A stretch of 64,000 nt of DNA from Paenibacillus polymyxa M1 (GCF_000237325.1 NC_017542.1:673001-737000); one strand, 5' to 3'; positions 1 to 9,545 are shown, numbered from the stretch's first letter. The notes: generated by a model not told the origin, from the sequence alone. Numbers and translations: made by a program.

Positions 1-336
1 ATAAAACAGAAAATCTCCCCGTTTCGTCTTGCCGAACATCTGGGTTAGCACCTCTCTAATCCGCTCATCTGCGGTCGCATGGGTGATGGACGCGGTCATC
101 ACCTGTTGTGTCGTCTGTGCCTTCCATGTCTCTACAATTTGTCTAATATAGCTGCTGCGATTGGTAAAATACCAATAAAAACTGCTCTTACTGCACCCTA
201 AAGCAGTAGCCATTTTTTCAACAATGAGTTGATCAATTCCGCCCTGTTCAAAACGTTCCATTCCTTTTTGAATCCATTGTTCTTCTGTGACAATGATCTT
301 AGGTATCTCTTTCGCCTTCTTTCTGTACGGTATCGT
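1..336 (-). CDS. TetR/AcrR family transcriptional regulator, partial, no clear start
   Basis: The reverse strand reads an uninterrupted TetR-type N-terminal helix-turn-helix: a helix around TEEQWIQKGMERFEQGG, then IVEKMATALGCSKSSFYWYF, the classic TetR recognition-helix pattern. The C-terminal ligand-binding domain runs off the left edge. Oddly, an in-frame TAG lies at 337-339 and there is no ATG, GTG or TTG between it and the conserved domain. The first in-frame ATG (261) would remove helix 1. Either the start is a rare codon (an ATA lies at 331-333) or the 5' end has been damaged. The family is confident; whether the gene is functional is not. Confidence 0.7.
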
Positions 337-441
337 CTAGATGAGAAATATTCTACAGTGTTTTTAATAGGGTGTAAATATAGGCCTATTCGTCTTCATA
401 GCCGGATGATAAATAAGACAGAAACTTACATAAACGTCCAC

Positions 442-470
442 TTGAAATACCTGCGAATTTGATCTATAAT
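442..470 (+). promoter_or_regulatory. SigA-type promoter of the thrS leader
   Basis: TTGAAA at 442-447 and a perfect TATAAT at 465-470 are separated by 17 bases. This puts transcription start near 477, just ahead of the T-box leader. Confidence 0.8.
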
Positions 471-479
471 GCTGTAGCA

Positions 480-806
480 TATAGTAATATTCAAGGCATT
501 GACCAAAGACATGATTTCCTTGAAGGGCCGTTCAGAGAGAAAAGACGAGGCTGAGAGCTTTTCCGGCAACCGCATGTGAAGTTACCCCTTTGTAGCCGTG
601 ACGTTGAACGTGTAACTGTGCAAGCTGGCAGTGACATCAGTAAGCGCCCACCGATTTATCCCCGTTAACGGATACCAATGGAGGGCCACGCAGGTCGTGC
701 ATGAGCATGTTTGGATGAACATGAATGTATGTACAGTAGCGGGCCGAACTAGGGTGGAACCACGAGCTGAACGCACTCGTCCCTTGAGGGAGAGAGGCGT
801 TTTTTT
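480..806 (+). promoter_or_regulatory. T-box leader (tRNA-sensing) of thrS with terminator
   Basis: The 5' untranslated region carries the T-box signature AGGGTGGAACCACG at 751-764. This is followed by a hairpin (about 769-799) and a run of seven T at 800-806, the usual terminator. Upstream segments resembling stem I elements lie at about 510-720. In this family uncharged tRNA pairs with a specifier codon and with the T-box bulge, which stabilises an antiterminator and lets the aminoacyl-tRNA synthetase gene be read. The downstream thrS implies a threonine specifier; I did not assign the exact codon. Confidence 0.9.
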
Positions 807-853
807 GCGTTCAATTTTGATATAGCACACAATTTGAAATGGAGGCTTTAATC

Positions 854-2767
854 GTGAGTATTCAAGTGAAATTGCCGGATGGAGCCGTACGTGAGTACGA
901 GCAGGGCGTAACAATCGCCGACGTGGCGGGTTCGATCAGCTCCGGGCTGAAAAAGAACGCAGTAGCAGGTAAAGTGAACGGGAAGGCTGTAGATCTGAAC
1001 ACCGTTTTGGATGAGAACGTTGACCTTGAGATCATTACGCTGGACGGTGCTGACGGTCTGGAAATTTATCGTCACAGTACAGCGCATTTGCTCGCTCAGG
1101 CGCTCAAACGCATTTACGGCGAGAAGAACGTGAAGCTGGGTATTGGTCCAGTTATCGACAGCGGGTTCTACTATGACATTGATATCGAAAACCCACTGTC
1201 CGTTGACGATCTGGCGAAGATCGAAAAGGAAATGGCGAAGATCACGCAGGAAAATCTGCCGATTACACGTCGTGTGGTTAGCCGTGAGGAAGCAACTCGT
1301 ATTTTTGGTGAAATGGAAGATCCATTGAAGCTGGAACTGATCCGTGATTTGCCAGAAGAAGCGGAAATTACAATTTATGATCAAGGCGAATTTTTTGACC
1401 TGTGTCGTGGCCCGCATCTGCCGTCCACTGGCCGTATCAAGGCTTTCAAATTGTTAAGTGTAGCGGGTGCATACTGGAGAGGCGATTCCAACAACAAGAT
1501 GCTGCAACGTATCTACGGAACAGCATTCCCTAAAAAAGCACAACTGGATGAGCATTTGCACTTGCTGGAGGAAGCAAAAAAACGCGACCATCGCAAGCTG
1601 GGTAAAGAGCTGGAGCTGTTCATGTTCTCCGAAGAAGCACCTGGTATGCCGTTCTACCTGCCTAAAGGTATGGTTGTGCGTACTGCGTTGGAAGATTATT
1701 CCCGTGACATTCAACGTCTGCATGGCTATGAGGAAGTACGTACACCGCTGATGATGAACAACCGTCTGTGGGAACAATCGGGACACTATGAGCATTACAA
1801 GGAAAACATGTACTTCTCCGAAGTAGATGAAACTACTTTTGCTTTGAAACCGATGAACTGCCCAGGGCATATGCTTGTATTTAAAAATGAACTTCATTCT
1901 TACCGCGATCTGCCGATTCGTATATCCGAATTTGGACAAGTGCATCGTCATGAGCTGTCCGGCGCGCTGAACGGTATGATGCGTGTTCGTACATTCTGTC
2001 AGGATGATGCGCATATTTTCGTTACACCAGGTCAGATTGAAAAAGAGATTACGGACGTAATCAAGCTGATTAACGAAATGTATAGTGTGTTTGGCTTTGA
2101 CTTTACAGTGGAACTGTCCACACGCCCAGATGACTTTATGGGCGAGCCAGCGCTGTGGGATCAAGCGGAACAAGCTCTGCAAAACGTGCTGGATCACCTG
2201 GGCATCAACTACCGTATTAATGCGGGAGATGGAGCATTTTACGGTCCGAAAATTGACTTCCACATTCTCGATGCGCTCAAACGCAGCTGGCAGTGCGGAA
2301 CGATCCAGTTGGACTTCCAAATGCCTGAAAAATTCGACCTCACTTATGTGGGCGAGGACAACCAGAAGCACCGTCCGGTCGTTATTCACCGTGCCATCTA
2401 CGGTTCAATTGACCGCTTCATGGGCATCCTGACTGAGCATTTTACAGGTGCATTCCCATTGTGGTTGGCTCCTGTTCATGCGAAGCTATTGCCTGTATCC
2501 GAGAACTATATCGAGACTGCCAATGAGGTGCAGGAAGCGTTGCTGAAAGCGGGTCTACGCGTCGAAGTGGATACTCGGAATGAGAAGCTTGGTTATAAAA
2601 TCCGTGAAGCGCAATTGGAGAAGGTTCCATACATGTTCGTTATCGGGGAAAATGAAAAAACAACCGGTACTGTAGCCGTGCGCAAACGGGGCGAAGGCGA
2701 TCTGGGGTCATTCAGCATTGCGGACATCGTTGAGAAAATCAGCACAGAGATTCATGAGAAGCAGTAA
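854..2767 (+). CDS. thrS: Threonyl-tRNA synthetase
   Basis: This class II aminoacyl-tRNA synthetase charges tRNA-Thr with threonine in the cytoplasm. Domains in order are an N-terminal TGS domain (about 1-63), an editing domain with HSTAHLLAQAL and LCRGPHLP, and a catalytic core with MNCPGHM, the motif 2 region RVRTFCQDDAHIF and motif 3 HRAIYGSIDRFMGIL. An anticodon-binding domain covers the last 100 residues. Length is 637 residues, normal for the family. I chose GTG 854 because GGAGG at 841-845 sits 8 bases ahead; the ATG at 839 overlaps that ribosome site. Control is by the T-box leader upstream. Confidence 0.97.
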   Translation: MSIQVKLPDGAVREYEQGVTIADVAGSISSGLKKNAVAGKVNGKAVDLNTVLDENVDLEIITLDGADGLEIYRHSTAHLLAQALKRIYGEKNVKLGIGPVIDSGFYYDIDIENPLSVDDLAKIEKEMAKITQENLPITRRVVSREEATRIFGEMEDPLKLELIRDLPEEAEITIYDQGEFFDLCRGPHLPSTGRIKAFKLLSVAGAYWRGDSNNKMLQRIYGTAFPKKAQLDEHLHLLEEAKKRDHRKLGKELELFMFSEEAPGMPFYLPKGMVVRTALEDYSRDIQRLHGYEEVRTPLMMNNRLWEQSGHYEHYKENMYFSEVDETTFALKPMNCPGHMLVFKNELHSYRDLPIRISEFGQVHRHELSGALNGMMRVRTFCQDDAHIFVTPGQIEKEITDVIKLINEMYSVFGFDFTVELSTRPDDFMGEPALWDQAEQALQNVLDHLGINYRINAGDGAFYGPKIDFHILDALKRSWQCGTIQLDFQMPEKFDLTYVGEDNQKHRPVVIHRAIYGSIDRFMGILTEHFTGAFPLWLAPVHAKLLPVSENYIETANEVQEALLKAGLRVEVDTRNEKLGYKIREAQLEKVPYMFVIGENEKTTGTVAVRKRGEGDLGSFSIADIVEKISTEIHEKQ

Positions 2768-2795
2768 TATTTGATTTGATTGAAAAAAAGTGTAA

Positions 2796-2841
2796 AAGAG
2801 CCGTCAAAACCATGATCATAGTGGTGTTGACGGCTCTTTAT
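2796..2841 (+). terminator. Terminator after thrS
   Basis: AAAGAGCCGTCAA pairs with TTGACGGCTCTTT and is followed by a T-rich run. It lies between thrS and the convergent ywaC and could serve both. Confidence 0.85.
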
Positions 2842-2926
2842 TTATACATTTTACATAAGTTCCTAAGCTCCAGCACGAGGGGGAATAGCCTAGAATGAAT
2901 GATTTAGTTATCCTGTGGCTGTATGC

Positions 2927-3727
2927 CTAGCACGTCTGCGACCGAGAAGTGGCGTGATCTGCGGGGAGGGAAAGTGCCTTCAAAGCTGACTCCTCGGCTC
3001 GTTTGACCGGGGCCTCTTCCACATCCTGCTCCTCGCTAAGCGATAAAATTTCCCCGCGCAGCTTGAGCATTTTCTGATCCAGTTCGTAGGTTGCACGTGC
3101 AGCTTCGGTCAATCCGTTAACGACATGTTCGGGCACTTTCTTATCAAACTTATAGTACAAAATATGCTCCATACTGGCCCAAAAATCCATAGCCAATGTG
3201 CGCAATTGAATTTCGACCTTAATCCAGCGTGTGCCCTCAAACAGAATCAGTGGAATTTCCACAATAACATGTAGGCTCTGATAGCCGTTGGGCTTAGGAT
3301 GGGCAATATAGTCCTTGACCTCTAGTATGCGAATGTCTTCCCGTGTGCGGAGGTGATCCATCAGACGATAGATATCTTTGACAAAAGCACATACCACGCG
3401 CATGCCTGCGATATCATGAATTTCACGCAATATATTGTCCAGGGTGACCTCATGCCCTTTGCGCCGAACTTTTTCCACAATGCTGTGGGGTTCTTTGATC
3501 CGGGTTTTAATGTGCTCAATTGGGCTAAAACCATCTATCAGCTTCCATTCCGTCTGGATCAGCTTAATTTTGTTCTTTAATTCCTCCAGAGCTAGTTGAT
3601 AAAGGACGGGGATTTTTTTCCATTCCTCTAGTTGCTTGGCGTCAACACTGTTCTGGTCCAGCTGTAGCTGAAATTCCTGCAAGGGCAAAGGGACAGCATT
3701 CAAGTGCTTCCAATCCGGTTCATTCAC
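2927..3727 (-). CDS. ywaC: Small alarmone synthetase, YwaC/RelP type
   Basis: This is a single-domain (p)ppGpp synthetase of the RelA/SpoT nucleotidyltransferase family, transferring pyrophosphate from ATP to GDP or GTP. Visible motifs are SIVEKVRRKG, HDIAGMRVVC, PKPNGYQSLH and EIQLRTLAMDFWASMEH. The combination HDIAGMRV and KDYIAHPKPNGYQSLH is closer to B. subtilis YwaC than to YjbM. There is no HD hydrolase or regulatory domain. The protein has 266 residues, about 50 longer than typical YwaC; the extra part is a charged C-terminal tail. The start is GTG 3727 with GGAGA seven bases upstream. YwaC relatives usually respond to cell-wall stress; nothing here tests that. Confidence 0.9.
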   Translation of the reverse strand: MNEPDWKHLNAVPLPLQEFQLQLDQNSVDAKQLEEWKKIPVLYQLALEELKNKIKLIQTEWKLIDGFSPIEHIKTRIKEPHSIVEKVRRKGHEVTLDNILREIHDIAGMRVVCAFVKDIYRLMDHLRTREDIRILEVKDYIAHPKPNGYQSLHVIVEIPLILFEGTRWIKVEIQLRTLAMDFWASMEHILYYKFDKKVPEHVVNGLTEAARATYELDQKMLKLRGEILSLSEEQDVEEAPVKRAEESALKALSLPADHATSRSQTC

Positions 3728-4003
3728 AGAGCATTCTCCTAAATGAGGCTTACGATGTCCTCGATCTATTTCGTAAAGATGGATTACCGTATATATTGTA
3801 CACTATGTCAAAACGTACAGGCAAAGGAGAGACGGACAAAGAAATGAGAAATAAAATAATAATTATAGTGGTAAAACCGAGTAATCCGATGTATAATTGC
3901 AAAAATGCTGATTTAAAGCATTAAATTTTAAAAAAATAGCACAAATGTTGAGTAGTCGTCATTAGACTAAAAATAAAAATTACAGAAAATGAGGATGAGA
4001 AAA

Positions 4004-4465
4004 ATGGCAAAAGTAGAAAGCTTCCAATTAGACCACACGATTGTAAAGGCTCCTTATGTAAGAGCAGCAGGAGTAGAGCATGATGAAAAAGGAAGCACGG
4101 TACAAAAGTATGACTTGAGATTTCTGCAACCGAATGAAGACGCACTGCCAACAGCAGCTGTACATACGCTGGAGCATTTATTGGCAACGTATCTGAGAGA
4201 CGAAATCAAAGGCATTATTGATATTTCTCCTATGGGCTGCAGAACGGGATTCTACTTGATTTTATGGAATGAACACGAGCCTGAGGAAATTGCACTTGCT
4301 TTGGAAAAAACCTTGAAAAGAATTCTGGAAACGACAGAAGTTCCGGCTGTTACTGCTTTGGAATGCGGGAACTATAAGGATCATTCTCTTTTTTCAGCAC
4401 AGGAATATGTGAAGATTGTGTTGGAGGCTGGCATTAGCCGCGATCCTTTCAAAAGAGTATTTTAA
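4004..4465 (+). CDS. luxS: S-ribosylhomocysteine lyase (autoinducer-2 synthase)
   Basis: LuxS cleaves S-ribosylhomocysteine to homocysteine and DPD, the precursor of autoinducer-2, in the activated methyl cycle. The zinc motif HTLEH is at residues 54-58, with the third ligand in ECGNYKDHS (C121) and the catalytic cysteine in MGCRTGFYL (C79). Length is 153 residues, normal. ATG 4004 is chosen because GAGGA at 3991-3995 precedes it; an ATG at 3989 overlaps that site. A TATAAT-like -10 at 3892-3897 lies upstream with a weak -35. An SDR gene and metQ follow on the same strand, so homocysteine release and methionine supply are neighbours. Confidence 0.97.
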   Translation: MAKVESFQLDHTIVKAPYVRAAGVEHDEKGSTVQKYDLRFLQPNEDALPTAAVHTLEHLLATYLRDEIKGIIDISPMGCRTGFYLILWNEHEPEEIALALEKTLKRILETTEVPAVTALECGNYKDHSLFSAQEYVKIVLEAGISRDPFKRVF

Positions 4466-4470
4466 AATCT

Positions 4471-5241
4471 ATGATTTCAATAGACCTATCTCATCAGACA
4501 GCAGTAGTGACAGGCGGCAAGTCAGGTATAGGCAAGGGGATTGTAGAGCTGTTCATTCAGAGTGGAGCTAAAGTCATTTCTGCTGATATTTCTTATGAAG
4601 AGCCGTATAGAGTGGTCAATTCACAGTTGGTTGAAACTCAATTGGACATATCCAAACCGGATGATATCGAAAGATGGTGCAATCTGCTAATCAGCGAAAC
4701 GGGAGTTCCTGACATCTTGGTGAACTGCGCAGGTACTTCTACGATGGATTATGTCATTGATAGTGAGTTGGCTGATTGGGAAAAAGTATTTTCGATCAAT
4801 TCAACGGGGCTGTATGTAGCGTCCAAACGGTTTGCCAAGGAAATGGTGGATGCGCGTAAACCGGGGCGAATTATCCAAATTGCTTCGCAGGCTGGTAAAA
4901 ATGGATATCGGGCCATGGGCGGATATTGTGCATCCAAACATGCGGTTCTCGGCTTGACCAAGGTGATGGCCATTGAGCTTGCTCCGCATCAAATTTTGGT
5001 GAATGCGGTTTGTCCAGGTATCGTAGAAACGCCGATGAAGCATCGCGAGCGGATTGAAGGGGGCGTTATTCGCGGAATGACCGCCCAGGATATATATGAA
5101 GAAGATTGTTCGCAGGTACCTTTGGGGAGAACGGCTGAGGTAGAGGATGTCGCCAATGTGGTGTTGTTTCTGGCAAGTCCGCTCTCCGCATATATGACAG
5201 GACAAGCGATTAATGTTACAGGTGGAATGACGATGCACTAG
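4471..5241 (+). CDS. SDR family oxidoreductase
   Basis: This is a classical short-chain dehydrogenase/reductase of 256 residues. It has the cofactor loop TGGKSGIGKG near residue 15, NCAG in strand 4, the catalytic serine in IIQIASQAG and the YCASKHAVLG (YxxxK) pair. The aspartate after strand 2 (SADIS) suggests NAD rather than NADP. The substrate is unknown; polyol or diacetyl-type dehydrogenases are the nearest group. It begins only 5 bases after luxS and has no clear ribosome site, so it may depend on translational coupling with luxS. It lies 29 bases before metQ, suggesting one transcript. Confidence 0.85.
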   Translation: MISIDLSHQTAVVTGGKSGIGKGIVELFIQSGAKVISADISYEEPYRVVNSQLVETQLDISKPDDIERWCNLLISETGVPDILVNCAGTSTMDYVIDSELADWEKVFSINSTGLYVASKRFAKEMVDARKPGRIIQIASQAGKNGYRAMGGYCASKHAVLGLTKVMAIELAPHQILVNAVCPGIVETPMKHRERIEGGVIRGMTAQDIYEEDCSQVPLGRTAEVEDVANVVLFLASPLSAYMTGQAINVTGGMTMH

Positions 5242-5270
5242 CATACTAGCATGATCTGGGGGAAAACAAC

Positions 5271-6152
5271 ATGAAGAAATCGTTCGTTTTACTATTAGGG
5301 ATTAGTTTATTACTCGTAGCCGCAGGATGCGGTAATAAAAGCACAGACAGTAATGGCTCCAGCTCCGCTTCCGGTGCGGAAACGCAAAAAGTAGTCATTG
5401 GTTCCATGGGATCTGACGCGCAGATTTGGAAGCATATTGCCCAATCCCAGGCCGCCAAGGATGCCAAGCTGGATATTGAAGTAAAGGAAATTAACGGTGG
5501 GATCGAAACGAACAATGCGACTAGACAAGGCGATGTGGACGTGAATGCATTCCAATCATGGGCGTATCTGGTGAGCTATAACAAAGAGAGCAAAGCCGAT
5601 TTGAAGGCGATAGCCACTACCTACCTGGAGCCGATGGGGATTTATTCGCAAAAGTTCAAAAGCATCGATGAAGTGACTGACGGAGCGTTGGTGGCTTTGG
5701 CGGACAACCCGGCGAATACAGCAAGAGGTTTGAAGCTGTTGGAAGCATCCGGTTTAATTAAGCTTAAAGCTGACTTTAATGATGCTTTAGGTACAGTCAA
5801 TGATATTACTAGTAATCCTAAAAACCTGAAATTTGAACTAATCGACGACAAAACAGGTCCGCGCGTGATTCAGGATGTAGGCTTGGTGTTGATCGGGAAC
5901 ACGATTGCTTTAGAAGGCGGTCTGAACGTACTGAAGGATTCCTTGTTCCACGAAGAGATCAGTCAGGCAACAAAGAACAATATTAACGTCCTGGTTACTT
6001 CATCGGATAAGGCAAACGATAAGGGACTACAAAAATTAGCAGATCTCTATCATAACGAGGATACCCAAAAATACATTAAGGATGAATTTGGGGGCACCAA
6101 AGTAGAGGTTAAAGAACCTGTTTCTTATTTGGAAGGGCAAACCGCAAAATAA
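5271..6152 (+). CDS. metQ: MetQ/NlpA family methionine-binding lipoprotein
   Basis: This is the substrate-binding component of a D/L-methionine ABC importer, anchored outside the membrane. The N-terminus is a lipoprotein signal (MKKSFVLLLG, hydrophobic stretch, lipobox VAAGC at about residue 20). NlpA-family signatures follow: a QIWKHIAQSQAAKDAKLDIEV-like segment, DVDVNAFQSWAYL and ALADNPANTARGLKLLE. Length is 293 residues. GGGGG stands about 10 bases before ATG 5271. No MetN ATPase or MetP permease gene is nearby, so its partners must be encoded elsewhere. Confidence 0.92.
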   Translation: MKKSFVLLLGISLLLVAAGCGNKSTDSNGSSSASGAETQKVVIGSMGSDAQIWKHIAQSQAAKDAKLDIEVKEINGGIETNNATRQGDVDVNAFQSWAYLVSYNKESKADLKAIATTYLEPMGIYSQKFKSIDEVTDGALVALADNPANTARGLKLLEASGLIKLKADFNDALGTVNDITSNPKNLKFELIDDKTGPRVIQDVGLVLIGNTIALEGGLNVLKDSLFHEEISQATKNNINVLVTSSDKANDKGLQKLADLYHNEDTQKYIKDEFGGTKVEVKEPVSYLEGQTAK

Positions 6153-6154
6153 AT

Positions 6155-6190
6155 AAAAGAGGTCAGCCAGTTTTCTGGTTGACCTCTTTT
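6155..6190 (+). terminator. Terminator after metQ
   Basis: AAAAGAGGTCAGCCAG and CTGGTTGACCTCTTTT form a strong hairpin with a four-base loop. It can end both the luxS-SDR-metQ transcript and the convergent araC-type gene. Confidence 0.9.
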
Positions 6191-6229
6191 GTTCGTTTGA
6201 GGCTTCTACTTGTAATTTCAATAGTCGTT

Positions 6230-7057
6230 TTAGATTTGAGCATGGGTTTCGGCTCGGTAATGCTTGGGAGAGAATCCCTTTACCTTTTTAAAAATTTTGG
6301 AGAAGAGCAAAGGATCATTATAGCCGACTGAACGGGAAATATCGCCTATTGAAAGTTCAGCGTTACCCATCATTTCACAAGCTTTGTTGATTCTATAGCG
6401 AATCAAATAATCCTGAATGCTTGTGTTTACTCGTTGTTTAAATAATGAACATAAATAGCTTCGATTGAGACCGATAAAATGTGCAATATGCTCAATGGTA
6501 ATTTTCTGAGCATAATTCATTTCGATAAAGTCTTTCACTTTTTCAACGTAAATTTCTGCCCGACCTTCCTTTTGGTCGGAGGACGCTGCCGGACTGAACT
6601 CTATAAGCTCCGATAACATTAAGTAAAGCAGCCCGGTCAATCTAGTTTCCCGAGCTTTAAGGCATCCACTTGATTCGTTCATTTGCTGCAAATACTGATA
6701 AATCAAATGGTCTCCTTCAAAGTAGAGGATTGGGGACGTCATCGTCAGGGCTGCCTGCTTGAGGAGTGTTTCTGCCAGTGTCCCATTAAAGCCAAACCAG
6801 CAATAAGACCAAGGATTTACGGCATCGGCTTGATAATAAGTGATGACTTGCGGGCAGATTAGAAACCACTGTCCTTTCCGCAAGCGATAACTGAACCCGC
6901 CAACCTCGAAGGTACCCTCTCCGTCCAAAACATAATGGAGCAAATAGTGATCTCTTATAGCAGGTCCAAAAAAGTGACTGGGTATGCATTTCTCTATACC
7001 AAACTGAGTTAGATACAATTCAGAGTGCTGTTTACTACGTGGCAAATACTCGATCAC
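6230..7057 (-). CDS. AraC family transcriptional regulator (sugar-type)
   Basis: The protein has 275 residues with an N-terminal cupin-like sensing domain (HYVLDGEGTFEVGG and following) and a C-terminal pair of helix-turn-helix motifs. The latter read IEHIAHFIGLNRSYLCSLFK and ISRSVGYNDPLLFSKIFKK, ending with GFSPKHYRAE, the family hallmark. It is divergent from the alpha-galactosidase gene, with 240 bases between the starts. It therefore probably senses an alpha-galactoside or galactose and activates that gene (RafR/MsmR style). The ligand is inferred from position only. Confidence 0.88.
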   Translation of the reverse strand: MIEYLPRSKQHSELYLTQFGIEKCIPSHFFGPAIRDHYLLHYVLDGEGTFEVGGFSYRLRKGQWFLICPQVITYYQADAVNPWSYCWFGFNGTLAETLLKQAALTMTSPILYFEGDHLIYQYLQQMNESSGCLKARETRLTGLLYLMLSELIEFSPAASSDQKEGRAEIYVEKVKDFIEMNYAQKITIEHIAHFIGLNRSYLCSLFKQRVNTSIQDYLIRYRINKACEMMGNAELSIGDISRSVGYNDPLLFSKIFKKVKGFSPKHYRAETHAQI

Positions 7058-7297
7058 GGTAAAATCTCCTTATGTAAATTATCAAGCATTATAACATAAA
7101 TAGTGAGCACCATGCCATGTACTTCATATCTAAAATTAATATATGATTTCTGTAGAACCTACTGCTATATTGTTGGATCTTATCAAGCTTTACACCATAT
7201 GAACTTAGTTGACGCCTGCTACATAAAGATTCTTCTAAGTGCCTTTTTGGTGTGGATCTCTGATGATTATTATCTAAGAGAGGGGTTATTTTTCCCA

Positions 7298-9481
7298 ATG
7301 GCTATCATTGTTCAAGAGCAACCGGGGCTGTTTCATTTGCAGTCGTCGGGCATGAGTTATATTATTCAGATTGTCGATGGATTTCCTGTGCATGTATACT
7401 GGGGAGACAGGTTGAAGCACCGTGAGCCCATGGCTGATCTTTTGCTTCACACTCCTACGACGGCTGGATTGGATCGGCTGCCGCAAGAATACCCACAGTA
7501 TGGAAGTGGAGACTTCCGTACCCCGGCGTATCAAGTAGAGCTGGAGGATGGAACTCGCATCACGGAATTAAAGTACGATGGTTACCGGATTATTAAGGGA
7601 AAGCCATCTCTACCTGGCCTTCCGGCCGTATATACCGAGAATGAAGCTGAAGCGGATACGTTGGAACTGGAATTAAAAGATGCCTTTTCAGGTCTTAAAG
7701 TGGTTCTTCTTTATACTGTTTTTGCGGATCGAAACGTAATCGCTCGTTCGGCTCGTCTAAGTAATGAGGGGGAACAAAGTCTTCGACTCCTCCGTGCGCT
7801 AAGTGCCAGTGTCGATTTCTCGGGGAAAAGCGATTTAGAGTTCATGTATCTTTCGGGAGCATGGGCACGGGAAGGGAATATTACCCGCAAACCGATCCTT
7901 CAAGGTGAAACCCGAATTGATAGTAAAAGGGGCATGAGCAGTCACCAACTTAATCCTTTTACTGCATTGGTCACGCAGGAGACAACAGAACGCCATGGTG
8001 AGGCATTCGGCTTTAGCCTTGTGTACAGCGGGGGCTTTGAGGCTGGCGCGGAATTAGATTCATTTGGCTCTACCCGGTTTAGCATTGGTGTAAACTCCTT
8101 TGACTTTTCATGGTTACTGAGCCCAGGGGAGAGCTTCCAAACGCCAGAAGCCGTTATGGTATACTCTGGTCAAGGACTGGGAGAAATGTCGCGTACATAT
8201 CATCGCTTGTATCGAACTCGGCTTTGCCGAGGGACATATCGGGATGAAGAACGCCCTATTCTAGTCAATAACTGGGAAGCTACCTATTTTGACTTCAATG
8301 CAGATAAGCTGGTATCGATAGCGAAAGAGGGGGCAGAGCTAGGCATCGAACTTTTTGTCTTGGATGACGGTTGGTTCGGAAAACGGGATTCTGACAATTC
8401 GTCTCTCGGTGATTGGTACGAGGATCGTCGGAAGCTGCCAGACGGACTGGCTGATGTCGCGAAACGTATCAATCAATTGGGGCTTAAATTCGGGCTCTGG
8501 TTCGAGCCGGAGATGATCTCCCCAGACAGTGAGCTGTACCGGAAGCATCCAGATTGGTGCCTACACGTTCCAGGACGGCGGCGCAGCGAAGCCAGATGGC
8601 AGCTGGTGCTGGACTATACTCGCAAGGAAGTACGCGATTACATCTACGATTCGCTAGCTGCCATTTTCTCCAGCGCCCCAGTCTCGTACGTGAAATGGGA
8701 TATGAATCGCTGTCTGACGGAAATTGGTTCCGCCGAACTGCCACCGGAGCGCCAATCTGAGACTGCCCATCGCTATGTTCTTGGATTGTATGAGCTGCTG
8801 GAGCGCGTCACTACCGATTTCCCGCATATTCTTTTTGAGAGCTGTTCAAGTGGCGGAGGACGCTTTGACCCAGGCATGCTTTACTACATGCCTCAAGTCT
8901 GGACTAGTGATAATACCGATGCGGTGGAACGCCTGAAGATTCAATATGGAACTAGCCTTGTCTATCCTGTAAGCGCCACCGGAGCGCATGTGTCAGCAGT
9001 TCCGAACCATCAAGTTGGACGCATAACCCCCCTTGATTTTCGAGGTGATGTGGCCATGTCCGGAAATTTTGGATATGAGCTTGATCTCACGAAATTCACC
9101 GATGAGGAAAAAGAGACGGTCAAACGCCAAATCGCAGTATATAAGCAGATACGTGGCTTAGTACAGAAGGGTGACTTGTATCGCCTAAAGAGCCCGTTTG
9201 AAGATAACGAATCGGCTTGGATGTTTGTTTCTGAAGACCAAGAGGATGCCATCGTCTACTATTTCCAAGTGATGGCTGTTCCGAACGCGCCTTGGCGAGC
9301 CCTGCGCCTTGATGGACTAAATCCAGAGCTTGAATATGAAGTTCAGTCAGGAAATAGCGGGCAAAAGTCTATCCATGGGGGGGATCGGCTTATGAAGTTG
9401 GGCCTCCCTCTTGTCTACAGACAAAAAGACTATGAAAGTGGATGGTTCAGGCTTCGGGCATTAAGGTCCAACAAGGCTTAA
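7298..9481 (+). CDS. Alpha-galactosidase, GH36
   Basis: This cytoplasmic glycoside hydrolase family 36 enzyme removes terminal alpha-1,6-galactose from melibiose, raffinose or galactomannan fragments. The nucleophile is D468 in YVKWDMNR and the acid/base is D538 in WTSDNTDAVERLKIQ, 70 residues apart as in characterised bacterial GH36 enzymes. The conserved ESCSSGGGRFDPGM lies between them. There is no signal peptide. I chose ATG 7298 with AGAGAGGGG upstream; the reading frame stays open back to 7103, but that stretch does not look like family sequence. Length is 727 residues, normal. It sits in the mannan-degradation island, consistent with trimming galactomannan oligosaccharides after import. 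Confidence 0.94.
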   Translation: MAIIVQEQPGLFHLQSSGMSYIIQIVDGFPVHVYWGDRLKHREPMADLLLHTPTTAGLDRLPQEYPQYGSGDFRTPAYQVELEDGTRITELKYDGYRIIKGKPSLPGLPAVYTENEAEADTLELELKDAFSGLKVVLLYTVFADRNVIARSARLSNEGEQSLRLLRALSASVDFSGKSDLEFMYLSGAWAREGNITRKPILQGETRIDSKRGMSSHQLNPFTALVTQETTERHGEAFGFSLVYSGGFEAGAELDSFGSTRFSIGVNSFDFSWLLSPGESFQTPEAVMVYSGQGLGEMSRTYHRLYRTRLCRGTYRDEERPILVNNWEATYFDFNADKLVSIAKEGAELGIELFVLDDGWFGKRDSDNSSLGDWYEDRRKLPDGLADVAKRINQLGLKFGLWFEPEMISPDSELYRKHPDWCLHVPGRRRSEARWQLVLDYTRKEVRDYIYDSLAAIFSSAPVSYVKWDMNRCLTEIGSAELPPERQSETAHRYVLGLYELLERVTTDFPHILFESCSSGGGRFDPGMLYYMPQVWTSDNTDAVERLKIQYGTSLVYPVSATGAHVSAVPNHQVGRITPLDFRGDVAMSGNFGYELDLTKFTDEEKETVKRQIAVYKQIRGLVQKGDLYRLKSPFEDNESAWMFVSEDQEDAIVYYFQVMAVPNAPWRALRLDGLNPELEYEVQSGNSGQKSIHGGDRLMKLGLPLVYRQKDYESGWFRLRALRSNKA

Positions 9482-9545
9482 GGCTTAAAGGATCAGTACA
9501 ACAGTACAATTGGCGAAAGATAGAAAACAATCGATTGAGTTATGC

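Noticed and set aside
582..914. Open frames on both strands in the thrS leader
   Set aside because: The region is explained by the T-box riboswitch, and the frames overlap its stems and terminator.
1454..2389. Long open frame of 311 codons on the reverse strand inside thrS
   Set aside because: It is antisense to a well-conserved synthetase gene; the frame is open because of thrS codon use and has no ribosome site or family resemblance.
7103..7297. N-terminal extension of the alpha-galactosidase
   Set aside because: The extra 65 codons do not fit the family, and a good ribosome site supports ATG 7298.
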